64,000 bases of DNA from Holothuria scabra (GCA_037179385.1 CM074179.1:6758001-6822000), one strand, 5' to 3'; positions 35,460 to 47,809 are shown, numbered from the stretch's first letter. The notes: generated by a model not told the origin, from the letters alone. Made by a program: numbers and translations.

Positions 35460-38247
35460 TTTTGGTTTCGATGATAGGAGTAACCTATGCATTCATGATG
35501 GCGTGTCGATGTGTGTGTGTGTGTTAACACGATATCTCAAGTTACGAATATCTGACAGTTTCCAAACTTGGTACATAGATGTGCCATATTGTATAGATTT
35601 CATATTTGGTATGTGGATGCATTAAAGTCAGAAGATGGTCGCTATTGTTTTTGTGGAGGTCAAAGGTCATCTGGGGTCACCAAAGGGTCAAAGTCTGAAA
35701 ACATTGTTAACGCGATATCTCAAGATAGGAAGCTTGGATAGATTTTATATTTAGTATGTGGATGCGTTAGGGTCAGGAGATGGTCCCTATCGTTTTGTGT
35801 AGGTCAAAGGTCATCTCAGGTCACCAGGGGTCAAAGTCTGGAAACCTTGTTAACACGATATCTCAGGGTAATAAGCTTGGATAAATTTCATATTTAGTAT
35901 GTGGATGCGGTATGTTCAGGAGATGGTCCGTATTGTTTTTGGCGGAGGTCAGAGGTCATCTCGGGTCACCGGGGGTTAAAGTCTGAAAACCTTGTTGAGG
36001 CGATATGTCAAGGTAGGAAACTTGGATAGATTTCATATTTGGAATGTAAATGCATTACAGTAAGTTGATGGTCCCTATTATTTTGGCGGAGGTCAAAGGT
36101 CATCTGGGGTCACTGGGGGTCAAAGTCTGAAAATCTCGTTAACACAAAATCTCAAGATAGGAAGCTTGGATAGATTTTATATTTAGTATGTGGATGCGTT
36201 AGGGTCAGGAGATGGTCCCTATTCTTTTGTATAGGTCAAAGGTCATCTCAGGTCACCAGGGGTCAAAGTCTGGAAACCTTGTTAACACGATATCTCAGGG
36301 TAATAAGCTTGGATAGATTTCATATTTAGTATGTGGATGCGTTATGTTCAGGAGATGGTCCGTATTGTTTTTGGCGGAGGTCAGAGGTCATCTCGGGTCA
36401 CCGGGGTTCAAAGTCTGAAAACCTTGTTAACGCGATATGTCAAGGTAGGAAACTTGGATAGATTTCATATTTGGAATGTTAATGCATTTCAGTAAGTTGA
36501 TGGTCCCTAATATTTTTAGCGGAGGTCAAAGGTCATCTGGGGTCACTGGGGTCAAAGTCTGAAAATCTCGTTAACACAAAATCTCAAGATAGGAAGCTTG
36601 GATAGATTTTATATTTAGTATGTGGATGCGTTAGGGTCAGGAGATGGTCCCTATCGTTTTGTGTAGGTCAAAGGTCATCTCAGGTCACCAGGGGTCAAAG
36701 TCTGAAAACCTTGTTAACACGATATCTCAGGGTAATAAGCTTGGATAGATTTCATATTTTGTATGTGGATGCGTTATGTTCAGGAGATGGTCCCAATTGT
36801 TTTTGGCGGAGGTTAGAGGTCATCTCGGGTCACTGGGGTTCAAAGTCTGAAAACCTTCTTAACGCGATATCTCAAGGTAGGAAACTTGTATAGATTTCAA
36901 ATGTGGTATGTAAGTGTCTTATAGTCAGTAGATAGTCCCTATTGTTTTTGGCAGAGGTCAAAGGTCATTTGGGGTCACTGGGGGTGAATGTCTGAAAATC
37001 TTGTGAACACAATATCTCAAGGTAGGAAGCTTGGATAGATTACATATTTGGGTTTGTGGATGCGTTATGATCAGGAAATGGTCCCTATCGTTTTTGTGGG
37101 AGGTCGAAGGTCATCTGGGGTCACCAAAGGGTCAAAGTCTGAAAACCTTGTTAACGCGATATCTCAAGGTAGGTAACTTGGATAGATTTCATAGTTGGTA
37201 TGTAAATGTGCTATAGACATTAGATGGTCCCAATTATTTTTGGCGGAGGTCAGAGGTCATCTCGGGTCACCGGGGGTCAAAGTCTGAAAACCTTGTTAAG
37301 GAGATATGTCAAGATAGGAAGCTTGGACAGATTTTATATTTAGTATGAGGATGCGTTAGGGTCAGGAGATGGTCCCTATTGTTTTGTGTAGGTCAAAGGT
37401 CATCTCAGGTCACCATGGATCAAAGTCTAAAAACCTTGTTAACACGATATCTCAGGGTAATAAGCTTGGATAGATTTCATATTTCGTATGTGGATGCGTT
37501 ATGTTCAGGAGATGGTCCCTATTGTTTTTGGTGGAGGTCAGAGGTCATCTCGGGTCAATGGGGTTCAAAGTCTGAAAACCTTGTTAACGCGATATGTCAA
37601 GGTAGGAAACTTGTATAGATTTCAAATGTGGTATGTAAGTGTCTGATAGTCAGTAGATAGTCCCTATTATTTTTGGCAGAGGTCAAAGGTCATATGGGTC
37701 ACTGGGGGGTGAATGTCTGAAAATCTTGTGAACACAATGTCTCAAGGTAGGAAGCTTGGATAGATTACATATTTGGGTTTGTGGATGCGTTATGATCAGG
37801 AGATGGTCCCTTTTGTTTTTGTGGGAGGTCGAAGATCATCTGGGGTTACCGGGAGTCAAAGTCTGAAAACCTCGTTAACACGATATCGCAAGGAAGGAAG
37901 CTTGGATAGATTTCATATTTGGGTATGTGGATGCATTATGGTCAGAGGATGGTCCCCATTGTTTTTGGCAGATATGAAAGATCATCTGGGGTCTCCAGAG
38001 GTCAAAACCCGGAAAGCTTTTTAAATATGATCTTTCAAGATCGCTGTTTGTCCATTTGTCTGTGTGTTGTTTGTATGTCTAGCTATGTATGGCTTTTATG
38101 AAGGTCAAAAGGTCATCTGGAATGACAAAATTATATTTTGAACATGCTAGTAGAACATTTGAATGAAAAGATAATGGTGCATGATCGCTCTCCTTGAAAC
38201 GGAACATTTTTGTATCATCGAAACCGCAATGCATTTTTGCATTCTGG
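35460..38247 (+). mobile_element. HLE-II: large Helitron-like element with ~145-bp array
   Basis: 5' block TTTGGTTTCGATGATAGG ... ATGCATTCATGATGGCGTG and a short TG microsatellite (35510-35525). About 17 tandem units of about 145 bp follow (35.5-38.05 kb), each with AACACGATATCTCAAG, GGTCCCTATTGTTTTTGG and AGGTCAAAGGTCATCTGGGG. The 3' end has hairpin AATGCATTTTTGCATT and CTGG (38244-38247) followed by T. The same ends occur reversed at 15243 and 7455. Short ORFs such as 37379-37618 are array artefacts. Helitron-like assignment is inference from the ends. Confidence 0.7.
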
Positions 38248-40916
38248 TTTCTTAAAGGCCCCACGACTCTCTGGCGAAGAGCCAAGGGGCGAAAACCAAA
38301 CATTTAAGGCCTTAAGGAGCTAAACGTCCCGAATGGACAAGTACGCCCTCTAAAGGGCAAACATGTGTGTTCCTGCTCTAGACTGGCTGAAGAGAACAGA
38401 AGCCACACCCTGGTTGTTTCCCAAAGGAGATATTACATCTTCGGTATAGCTGTGCTCAGCTTCTCTTCTCTTCAAAGCTTACTGTATGTTTACATTAGCT
38501 GAGGTATGCAACTGTGATTGTGTGTCGCAACTGTGATTGTGTGTCACAAGTGTTAAAAAAACAAAACAGCAATGTATGGAATGGGTTGTCTATTATAATA
38601 TATAACTATAATGCATGAGATCTAGTGTAAGAAGTTTCAGCATGCAGATACAGGCTATAAAAGACATTTACGGAAAAAAGGTATGTACGTTAACTTATAG
38701 CACTGTGACAGTTCAGGCAACGTTTGCATTAATCCTGAAGTAACAGGGAATCATACTCATAGAAAGTCTTAACAAAGTCAAAGGTCATTCAGGACTAAAG
38801 CATGTTCCATCTACGCCTACAATATAGAACAAGCAATTTGCAAAATGAAATGATAACTGTCACCAAGTTATACTGTATGGCTCATTGAGGAAAACCAATT
38901 AGGCTAGGCTACATGTCTTAAGTAAGTGGTAACAACCTTGGAGTCGGACTGGGGACTAGGCTAAGGTAGCCTACACAGCCCAGTCTACTAACGTTAGGCC
39001 GAACTGTTCTCTGTGTTCAGTATTTCTATAAAGGCATAGCCTAGGCTTTTTGCCTAGTAATAATTTCACAGTGCAAGCTTCTTCAGTCAAGTCTAAATTT
39101 TACTGTGGACCTGATCTAATAGAAAAGGTGACTTGGCGAGATATTGTTAACTAAGTTAAAGTGGGCGCACGCCCTAGGCTACGTACCTTTATCAGTGTTT
39201 ACGGTCGGTCAGACGTTTACTTTTCTCTAAATCTCCCCCACACCGTCGATCTACGTTGAGCTGGCTAACAGCATATGCATAGCAGCATTGGAATGCACAC
39301 GGTACGAAACAACAGGGAACAAAAATTTCTTCGTACGAACATGCAAAGTGGACCACGAAGGTGATATTGTACGTTGCGAAAATTGTGAAAGGGGCCTTGT
39401 TAAGTACGTGTGTCATTCAAGTATATATTACCCCTATTTACGTACGACGTAAAAAGTTGAAGGAATTTATACGAATTAAAAAGTATATTCTCTGTACACC
39501 ATGTAATTTCTAATGGATTATGACAGTTTAGAATACAATTCAACTGTCGTTCTTTTGTTAGACGATGGTATGATACCCCTACAATCTTAATAGCAGTAGC
39601 CTATCGATCTTCGTTGTATAAAGACAGGCTGACGGTTCTTGGAAGACGGAATACCACATTCCTACACGGGTTGGATATTTGAAATGTGATTATGAAATTG
39701 CAAATACGTGGAATTTATATATGTGCTTCGAGAATATGGGGTCCACAGTTTGCATTCAAATAGTATTAATATTTATGTTATCAACTTGGTTGCTTTGTTG
39801 TCTTAGCTTGAAGAATTAGCGAGCGTCTCTTTTTAGCAGTGAAATCCCCCCCCCCCCCCCCCACCAACAGATGTCACAAATCATCACTTGTTGGGCACTT
39901 CGACTATATGGTAAGGTATTTTTAATATAATCTGACAATTCTAAATTCGGTCAAAAAATTTAAGATGTCCAAGCATGCTTAAAATGTTGAAGTTGATTAC
40001 TAACATTTTGAGTACGTAACTGTAAGTATACTTCTCTTAACTGTGGTTCATTTTTGGGTGTATTTCTAACATTCTGAGTACCACATACCCTAGTATAATT
40101 AATAGTAGCAACTCCGAGAGGGACAACCGAAATTATCGTCTTCGGTTCCATTTATAACTTACCTATCGTTACACGTGTTGGGACGAAAACATACGCCGTT
40201 GCCTATACGGCAATAACACGTTTGTAGTCAGTCATTTGCAACCAACTTTGGTATGAGCTTGCTAGTCTCTTCCGACTTTGCAATCCGCGGTCCCCGTGTT
40301 TGCAACACAATTACTGATTCCTTTTAAAGTACATCACATTGCTTGCATGTGTTCTAATGCAGCCTCTTCTTCAAAATAATTTATGACAAAGGCATGTGCA
40401 AAATCCTGATGAATGGCCATAAGAAAAGTCCACTAGATGCAACTTGTTTAAGAGTTAAATGATATGTTTGGAATTTGTCCAAGTTTGTATGCCACACAAT
40501 AACTGATTCCTTTTACAGCACATCCTATTGCCTGCATGTGTTTCGAACACGAGAGTCCAATTGCTGAGGCTACAGCTTATAAAAGAATATCTCAGTCCAT
40601 GCAACAAAACAGCACTAAGACTTAGTCGCTTACTTAACAGTATTCAGCACATAGTCCACAGCCTCATCTCAAATTTACAACTGCACAGCGTGCATCCACT
40701 CTCACTGCTTGCTAACTATTAACTGCTGACTGCTGTATACAACACAATGTTAAACTGGTAGACTACTTGCTTTTCTATACAGCTCTACACTGTGCATGTA
40801 CCAAACAAAGGCTCCTTTGGAAAGGGCTTTTTTGTGACAGAGCCTTTTAATAAGCCAATCACAATAGACTTCCTTCAAAGCCGTTCACTGCACAATCCAC
40901 ACAGCCATTTTGTGCC
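38248..40916. other. Non-coding; small repeats
   Basis: A near-repeat of about 50 bp (ACTGATTCCTTTTA(A/C)AG(T/C)ACATC) occurs at about 40311-40362 and 40501-40552. A C run lies at about 39847. Minus-strand ORFs at 39192-39416 and 39960-40151 are unrecognised. No gene is supported. Confidence 0.45.
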
Positions 40917-41205
40917 TTTCCATATGGGGAATTTAACTTTCCATATGGAAAGTTTAACTTACCATACCAAAAGATGACTTCCCACATGAAGAGTTCACTT
41001 CCCATATGAGGATTTCAACTTTCCATATGGGAATTTCAATTCTCATGTGGGAATTCAACTTTTTGACGTGGGAAACTCGCACTGAGTATTATCCCACATA
41101 ATTCCTGTAGGAAGTTGTAACTTCCTATAGGAAATTGCAAATTCCTATAGGAAGTTTTCATTTTCCTGCAGGAATTATGTGGGAATTATGTGGTTTTTAT
41201 AAGGG
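40917..41205. repeat. Palindrome-rich repeat array
   Basis: Successive units of roughly 25-30 bp built on CCATATGG, CCCACATG/CATGTGGG and CCTATAGG palindromes joined by AA(C/T)TT spacers. They end in paired AATTCCTGTAGGAAG and TTCCTGCAGGAATTATGTGG. Non-coding; origin unknown. Confidence 0.6.
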
Positions 41206-41261
41206 AATGTAACGTAGTGATAGCCTTTAACTTTCTTTGTGCGTGGTAAAAAAAAAAGGCT

Positions 41262-41330
41262 GATTCTTTTTGTGGAAGTCGAAGGTCATATCAGATCACT
41301 AGAGGTCATAACATTTAAACAATAAATCCA
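41262..41330 (+). repeat. Single HLE array unit fragment
   Basis: GGAAGTCGAAGGTCATATCAG and AGAGGTCATAA resemble one degenerate array unit. No element ends are seen. Confidence 0.4.
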
Positions 41331-41784
41331 TTTTAACAATGAAGGGAACATCCAGCAAGTTTGAAGAATAATTGTATGCAAATTCAGCTTATAATGAACA
41401 TGACTTAACCATGATGTATTAAATGCCATCTTGCAGCTAAGTCAGTCACAAACAATACTCACTTTCTGAACAATTTCTCTTCCGTAGAGAATTCAGTAAA
41501 CTTTTAAAGTAAGGAACTGGGGACACTTGGATTTAATTGAAATTTTGTTGGAATTCATATGCTGTCAAGTGAAAGGACCCAATCAATTTTTTTGTAGAGG
41601 TGTCATCATGAAGTCAAGAAGTTTTCAAGGCTAATTGTTGAACAATCATTTAAAAATGGGGAATTTGTATCACTCCTGCTAACCTCCGAACTATAACTAT
41701 TGGACAGTCCATCAACCTCAAGAGTGATCACTGGTAATAAGGATTCTTACCAGGTGACACTAGCTGAGATATGAGGGAGATGGA

Positions 41785-41868
41785 CGAGATGGATGGACGG
41801 ACGGACGGACGGGATAGACGGACGGACGGACGGGATGGATGGATGGACTGACGGACGGATGGATAGAG
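41785..41868 (+). repeat. GGAC(G/T)-type simple repeat
   Basis: Interrupted tetranucleotide GGAC/GGAT repeat, marginally related to the GACAGATGGACAG sequence beside other HLE arrays. Confidence 0.8.
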
Positions 41869-41883
41869 TCTATGTCGCTCCTC

Positions 41884-42016
41884 TCTTACCTCCTTTTTAC
41901 ATCTGTATTCCCCTAATTGCCTACAATTAACGCCTTGGCAAACTTTTAAACACCGTTGTGCCCCCAAATGGGGGCGCTATATCTATACTCGCTCCAATTC
42001 CTTTTCCTATTTGCCA
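41884..42016 (+). repeat. Left ~130-bp direct repeat of the DIRS-type element
   Basis: Runs from TTACCTCC(T/A)TTTACATCTG to CTCCAATTCCTTT. It is repeated with few differences at 52783-52910. It contains the palindrome GCCCCCAAATGGGGGC. Position on both sides of the DIRS/LINE composite suggests a terminal repeat of the host retroelement. Confidence 0.6.
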
Positions 42017-42995
42017 TCTTCACGTTTGGAAGCATTAACATTAGGCTAACAAAATTGGAAATTTCCTTATTCGTTTTGGGATCGTTTTCATCGCTCAATC
42101 CTTGCATCCACCCCGTTTGCGCCCGTTTCAGATGCCCACGAAAGTTTTTGGATGAGTATCATCTTTGATTACGGGTTTTTTTAAGTGTAGACACTTCGTT
42201 CTCCTCGTTGGTTTGTTCCTATATTTTAGTGTGTAGCACTAGGCTAGGCTAGGCTCTGGCCTAGCCTACCGTAGTTCTATTAAGTGTTATTACTATTAGA
42301 CTGTTGTACTTTCACTTCGTGAGTGTACCTATCGTTTTTTCGGGACCATTTTTAAGGTCCGATGTTTAGGTGTTGAGACAGTACCCTTGACCCTTCAGCG
42401 GGTTCAGCCCCAGGTTAAGGGGGGCCCATGAGAGTTAAAGGGGTTCTGTAGGCCTCTTCCCCCATAAGCTCCGGGGTGAGTCTGCTGTTATGTTGGTTCC
42501 ATCTAGACCTTTTATAGGTTGCTAGGGTTACACTAGTGGACATTTAGGTCCCTTAGGCCCAGGCCCTGCAGTGGGATGGGCCCGGGACCTTGTCCCCCCT
42601 TTTTGGTGGGGTATGGTTTAGTTGGTGGCCCTTGTGCGGCCCCCCTTTCCCTTCAGTTTTGCACCAGAGCCTCAAGGTTATGGGGGTTTTTAAGATGTTT
42701 TCGTTTTTTTTGGGGGGGGGGACCCTTCGGGTTCATGTTCTAACATAAATGCCTAGTCGGGCTGTGAAGCTTGCTTTTGTGTAATTTTATTTTCACCTTT
42801 ATTTGAGTTTCGATTGGATTCATAGGGTGCAGTTATTATTATCATTATTTTTTTTTTTTTTGTTGGGTGTCAGTAGGGCCATGTCCTGGGGCCCTCCCGT
42901 TGGAGGTTCCCCCTCCCCTCATGGGGATACATCCTCTTTTAATGCACATTTTTGACGTTTTCTCTTTTGCTTGGTTCTTTAATCCTTCTACAGAT
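42017..42995 (+). other. Probable DIRS 5' leader
   Basis: Non-coding, with several G and T runs, between the left repeat and the first ORF. It is more GC-rich than its surroundings, in keeping with the element body. Confidence 0.5.
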
Positions 42996-44853
42996 ATGGA
43001 TCCCAAGAGGCAAGGTTCTGTCCAACCAAGGGAAATGAACAGTTCCAAGAAGACAAGCTCTAATCCTTCCCGTTCTATTGACGCCTCCCCCGGTCGTGGG
43101 GGAGAGCTTATAAGCGGTGGCGCCATGTCTATGGGCCCTAAATCCGCTAGAGACCATATGAGGCATCAACTCCCTTCTGGGTCCACCATGCAGACTACAG
43201 ATGTTGAGAACCAGGATGGTTTGAGGGAGTCTGCTGCAGAGTTCAATCAGGCCGGTGCTGGAAGCTCTCAGATGGACCCACGGCCAGCCCCTATTGCGGA
43301 GGTCTCTCTGCAAATTCATGGGGGACAAGAGGAAAGAACGGTCCAGGGTGACTTTTCCCAAGGACACTTGGGACAGGAGGTTATGTCACCTGCCCAGGAG
43401 AGTCGAAGGGGTCGCTCTCCTTCCAGAGGGCACAAGAAGAAGAAACGGCGCCAGTCCTCGTCATCTTCTTCTTACTCTCCATCTTCTTTCTCCCCAGTTC
43501 AGAAGCACAGAAGAAGGAGGAGGCGTAAGTGTAGTCATTCCCGCCATCAGGAAGAAGATGCCCCGTTGCAAACAGGGGCCTTATCTCACCTGTTAGCCCT
43601 ACTGTCTAAAGCGGCCCAGCCGGGCGGCATAGTTACACCAGACCCCGCTAACTCTGTTCAGTCACATCCACAACCAACCAGTGCTCAGACCCCCATGCCT
43701 TCAGGTTCCAGGTCTCCTTCGGGCAGGGGGTCAGTGGAAGGGCCTTTGGCCCTGGATCGTGATTCTCCCTCGGGAGAGACTGAAAGCTTATGGGATTCTG
43801 TGCATGACTCAGGGGAGGCAGAGCCCTCAGACTCGGATCAGGAAGAGGATGCTCCGTTGTTTGGGACCGAAATCACACGAGAAGCTTTAGAGAAAGCTGT
43901 GGAAGTGCTCCGTAGACAGTTAGGGTTCGAAGCCCCCCAACCCTCTGTGGACCCTTCGGCAAGAAAGTCCAAACTGTCCTTGAACCATCCTTCTAAGCAT
44001 TCTAAGGCAAAGTCTTCCTGTTGATGCAGAATGCCTGGACAGGTTTAAGGCCGCAGCGGAGACAAGGAGGTGTACCCCCTTCCCCCGCAAGCAGTGTAGC
44101 GCCTTCCGGCTTGATGAGAAGGAGTGGAAGGACTTTTTCATTGCCCCTCGGATCCCAGTAGTCGCAGTCGACAAACTGAAAAATGTAGGGGCCATGGATA
44201 GTAGAGCTAACTACAAATCGTCTACCTCTAGGAAGGCAGAGAAAGCTTTTTAAGGTGTGGATAATGCAGCCACAGCTGGTATGAAGTTTTCTTCCGCATT
44301 GTTACTTATTGCAGAGGTACTAAGTCTTTTCGTCAGGTTGGAGAGGAAGAAGTATCTCGCAAGGATACTGACATTTTGGTCAATTTGTTGGGCCCGCTCT
44401 CTAGGTTAATTTTTGACCAGTTTTCCAGAGTGGCAGTTCGTTCGGTACAAGAAAGGAGGGATTTGGTTATGGTTGCCCTGACCTGGCCAAGCCAGGATAT
44501 TAAGCGCAGGTTCCTAGAGCTACCCCTCAGGACCAGATATTTTTGGGGGACAGTTTGAGGAGCAACTTCAGATAGAGGTGAAACGTCAGAAAGACATGAA
44601 GAAAGCAGATTTTCGAACGCCCAGTAGCTCTCTCACAAGACGGAGATCCCCAGACCGCAAGAGGTGGTCACGTCCCGCAGCTAGGTCTTCAACCACTCCT
44701 CCATTTGGTTCTACACCAGCACGTAAACCTGACCATCCTAGATCGTCTAGTTTCAGAGGCGCAAGAAAGCCATTTTCGGCTGACCGTCGTCAGTTTCCCA
44801 GAGGGACGTCCCGTGGTGGTTCTCGTGGTGGGGCAAAGTTCCAGCGCCCCTAG
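42996..44853 (+). pseudogene. DIRS-type gag-like ORF, frameshifted
   Basis: Opens MDPKRQGSVQPREMNSSKK. It is rich in Ser, Arg and Lys (KKKKRRQSSSSSSYSPSS) and in acidic stretches up to the stop at 44024. Further gag-like coding continues in other frames at about 44005-44250 (DAECLDRFKAAAETRRCTP), 44376-44550 and 44578-44853. The last ends in an Arg/Gly-rich tail (RGTSRGGSRGGAKFQRP) typical of DIRS first ORFs. At least two frameshifts separate the pieces. The role inferred is nucleic-acid-binding structural protein. Confidence 0.65.
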
Positions 44854-44855
44854 GG

Positions 44856-46607
44856 GTGCCCACCCCACCGTCAGTCTCCCTGCGGTGGGGGGAGGCTAGC
44901 CCAGTTTTACCACAGCTGGGAGAGACTAGGTCCAGACCCTTGGGTACGTGGAGTAATTCGTCACGGCTACCTCATCGAGTTCACATCTCCACCCCCAAGG
45001 GAAATGTAGTGAGAGCAACTCCAGTTCCAGAGCAAGTAGACCAGCGCTTAGCACTGGAAGACGAAATCCGTGGCCTACTAGAAAAACAAGCCATTTATGT
45101 CGTGCAAGATTTACAGACTCAGACCCTGTATCGGTCATCCTTTTTCCTTGCCCCCCAAAAAACCTGCAGCCTGGAAGTCCATCCTGAATTTCAAACCCCT
45201 GAACAAGCTGTACATAGCTCCAAGACGTTTCAGAATGGAAACACTAAGTCAGATTCTTCCGTCACTACAAAAGGGGCTGTGGGCCACTTCGTTGGATTTG
45301 AAAGATGCATATCTCCATATTCCCGTCCACCCACAGCATCAGAAGTACCTGGCGTTCAGGTACCGGGGGGTAGATTACTGTTTTCAAGCTCTCCCCTTTG
45401 GGTTGTCCACGCCCCCGAGAGTGTTCACTCGGGTGACCAAGGTAGTGTTAGCACACCTCCGCAACAAAGGAATCAGTGTTTGCTTACCTAGACGACTGGT
45501 TAATAGTGGCCGGCTCCAAGGAGGAATCAGTCAAGGTAACGAACCTGGTGCTTACCCTTCTTCAGCAGCTAGACTGGGTCATCAACAAAGCCTAGTCAGC
45601 TCTTCAGCCAAGCCAGGAGATAATCTACCTGGGAGCCTTGCTGAACTTCAAGACAGGGGAGGCTCGACCATCACAGGACAGGGTGACAGCCTTGACGTCC
45701 CTGGTAGCATCGTCTCTCAAGAAGAAGAGTCTTCGGGCCAGGGAATGGTTACAACTGTTGGGTTTAATGGCAAGTCTGGTAGACATTCTCCCATATTGTC
45801 GCTTATACATGAGACCAATTCAGATCCACCTGCTTCGCCATTTCAGGCCGTCTCGGGATCCCATGTCAACAAGAGTACCATTGCTCCCGGAAGTGAGACA
45901 CCACCTGGCGTGGTGGAGGTGGCCACACAATGTGGCGAAGGGGATTCCATTCAACCAGAACAGGCAACAAACAGCTCTACCACAGATGCATCTCTGGAGG
46001 GCTGGGGGCTGTTTGGGGAGCTCGCACTACTGCAGGCCTGTGGTCTCAGGAGGAGGCATGCTGGCACATAAATCTCCTGGAACTGGAAGGCATCTTCAGA
46101 GCAGTCCGGACATGCGCCTCACTTCTGCGGGGTCATCTAGTCACTATCTTCTCGGACAACACAACTGCAGTGGCTTACATAAACAGACATGGAGGGACGA
46201 GGTCATCTCGTCTCTGTGTAAGAACTTGGGACCTTCTCCATCTTTGTCGTCGGTGGGACATCACTCTTCGGGCGACTCACCTGGCGGGTTGCAAGAATGT
46301 AATGGCCGACGCTCTCTCCAGGGGCTTCCTCGACAACAACGACTGGTGTCTGAGCCAGGTTTGGGCAGATCATGTGTTCAGTCTGTACAGCAGACCTTCA
46401 GTGGATCTGTTTGCAACCAGCTACAATGCCCGATTACCGACGTTCTGTTCCAGGAGGTTCCACACGTTGGCGTGGGCAACAGACGCACTGCCAATCTCGT
46501 GGAACAATCCGTACGGATATGCGTTCCCACCATTTTGCCTAATCAACCGAGTACTTCTCAAGCTGAACAACTGCAAAGGAGACCTCCTGCTTGTTGCACC
46601 TCATTGA
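44856..46607 (+). pseudogene. DIRS-type reverse transcriptase / RNase H, frameshifted
   Basis: RT motifs SILNFKPLNKLY, TSLDLKDAYLHIPVHPQHQK and FQALPFGLSTPPRVFT are in one frame (45097 onward). The catalytic YLDD near 45490 is one frame away. A middle part is in the 45638 frame (REWLQLLGLMASLVDILPY). RNase H is in the 45930 frame (HINLLELEGIFRAV, FSDNTTAVAYINRHGG, ATHLAGCKNVMADALSR). The motif set is diagnostic of DIRS/Ngaro-type RT-RNase H. At least two frameshifts mean it is inactive as it stands. Confidence 0.88.
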
Positions 46608-46631
46608 CCGAACCAGCCGTGGTTTCCACTG

Positions 46632-47448
46632 TTGCTGTCAATGTTAGTGGATCTTCCGTTCAGGTTTCCCTTAGCCAGACGACTTCTGACGCAGAAGAAG
46701 GGCAAAGTGTGGCACCACAACCTGGAAGCTCTCCATCTGTCAGCATGGAAATTGTCCACAAGCGCCTTCAAGAGGCAGGCCTTCCTGCAGAAACTGCTCA
46801 AATTGCAGCCAACTCTCGTAGAGCGTCCACAGTTGCAACTTACGACTCCAGACTGGAGAAATACAAGAAGTAGGCTCATGATCACTCTTTGGATCCCCTG
46901 GGTACAACAGTAGACCAGGTCACAGAGTTTCTGATGTCACTATACCACGAGGGCAAGCAAGTTAGTACGATAAGGAACTATCGATCAGCCCTTAATGCAG
47001 TTCATAAGGGTTTTCCAGATGGCACCTCAGTGGGTTCCAACCCAATAGTGGGTCGGCTGCTTAGAGGCATGTTCAACGAGCGCCCACCCAAGAAACGGTT
47101 GGCTCCATCATGGCCCATGAACGACGTTCTTGCATCACTGTCCAGAGCTCCTTACGAGCCAATGCAGAAGGCTCCCCTGGAACATCTAATTCATAACACC
47201 CTTTTCTTGGTTGCGGCATCCTCAGCTAGGAAACGCAGTGAGCTCCATGCCCTGACGGTGAAACGGGGCTACATCAGGTTTGACCCGGCTGGGGTTCGTC
47301 TTCTTCCGGATCCGGAGTTCCTCCCAAGGAACCAGACTCCATCTTTTGTTCCGGGTGAGATTTTCCTGCCATCAATTGCAACCACCTCCTCCGTCAGGGA
47401 AGACCGCCTAGTCTGTCCAGTTCGGGCCCTGAAGTGGTATAACAACCT
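46632..47448 (+). pseudogene. DIRS tyrosine recombinase, truncated by LINE insertion
   Basis: Begins with core-binding-like sequence (TVDQVTEFLMSLYHEGKQVSTIRNYRSAL). Then comes the catalytic domain start with the first catalytic arginine in SSARKRSELHALT. It runs to PVRALKWYNN, where LINE copy B begins. The remaining catalytic His, Arg and Tyr region is absent here. It is upstream-linked to RT/RNase H, as expected of DIRS elements, which integrate by recombinase rather than integrase. Confidence 0.85.
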
Positions 47449-47809
47449 TTTTTAATATTGCAACCCTGTGAAGGGAGCTGAAATATTGAAAAGGTTGCAA
47501 AAAGTTGTAACATTGAAAAGGTTGCAATAAGTTGTAATATTGGAAAGGTTGCAATGAGTTCTTAAAACATAGCTTTACTGCTTTTTAGGTGCATTGAAAC
47601 GGCACATATTAAACAAAAACTGAAACCGGATCGGGCAAAAACATAAACGCAAAACTATTTACAGACTGCTAAATCAAACGGAAAATTATGTTCATTACAG
47701 TAATAAGCTATACATACAGATATTTACAAAACTATGTGCAGAAAATAATACACACAGATATTTACATACTATTTACAACTATTTACAAGCCCCTTACATA
47801 CCCACCCTA

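Noticed and set aside
42845..43367. Minus-strand ORFs opposite the gag-like frame
   Set aside because: Antisense of a low-complexity Ser/Arg-rich coding region; no motif.
45630..45810. Minus-strand ORF inside the DIRS region
   Set aside because: Antisense shadow of the RT-RNase H coding sequence.
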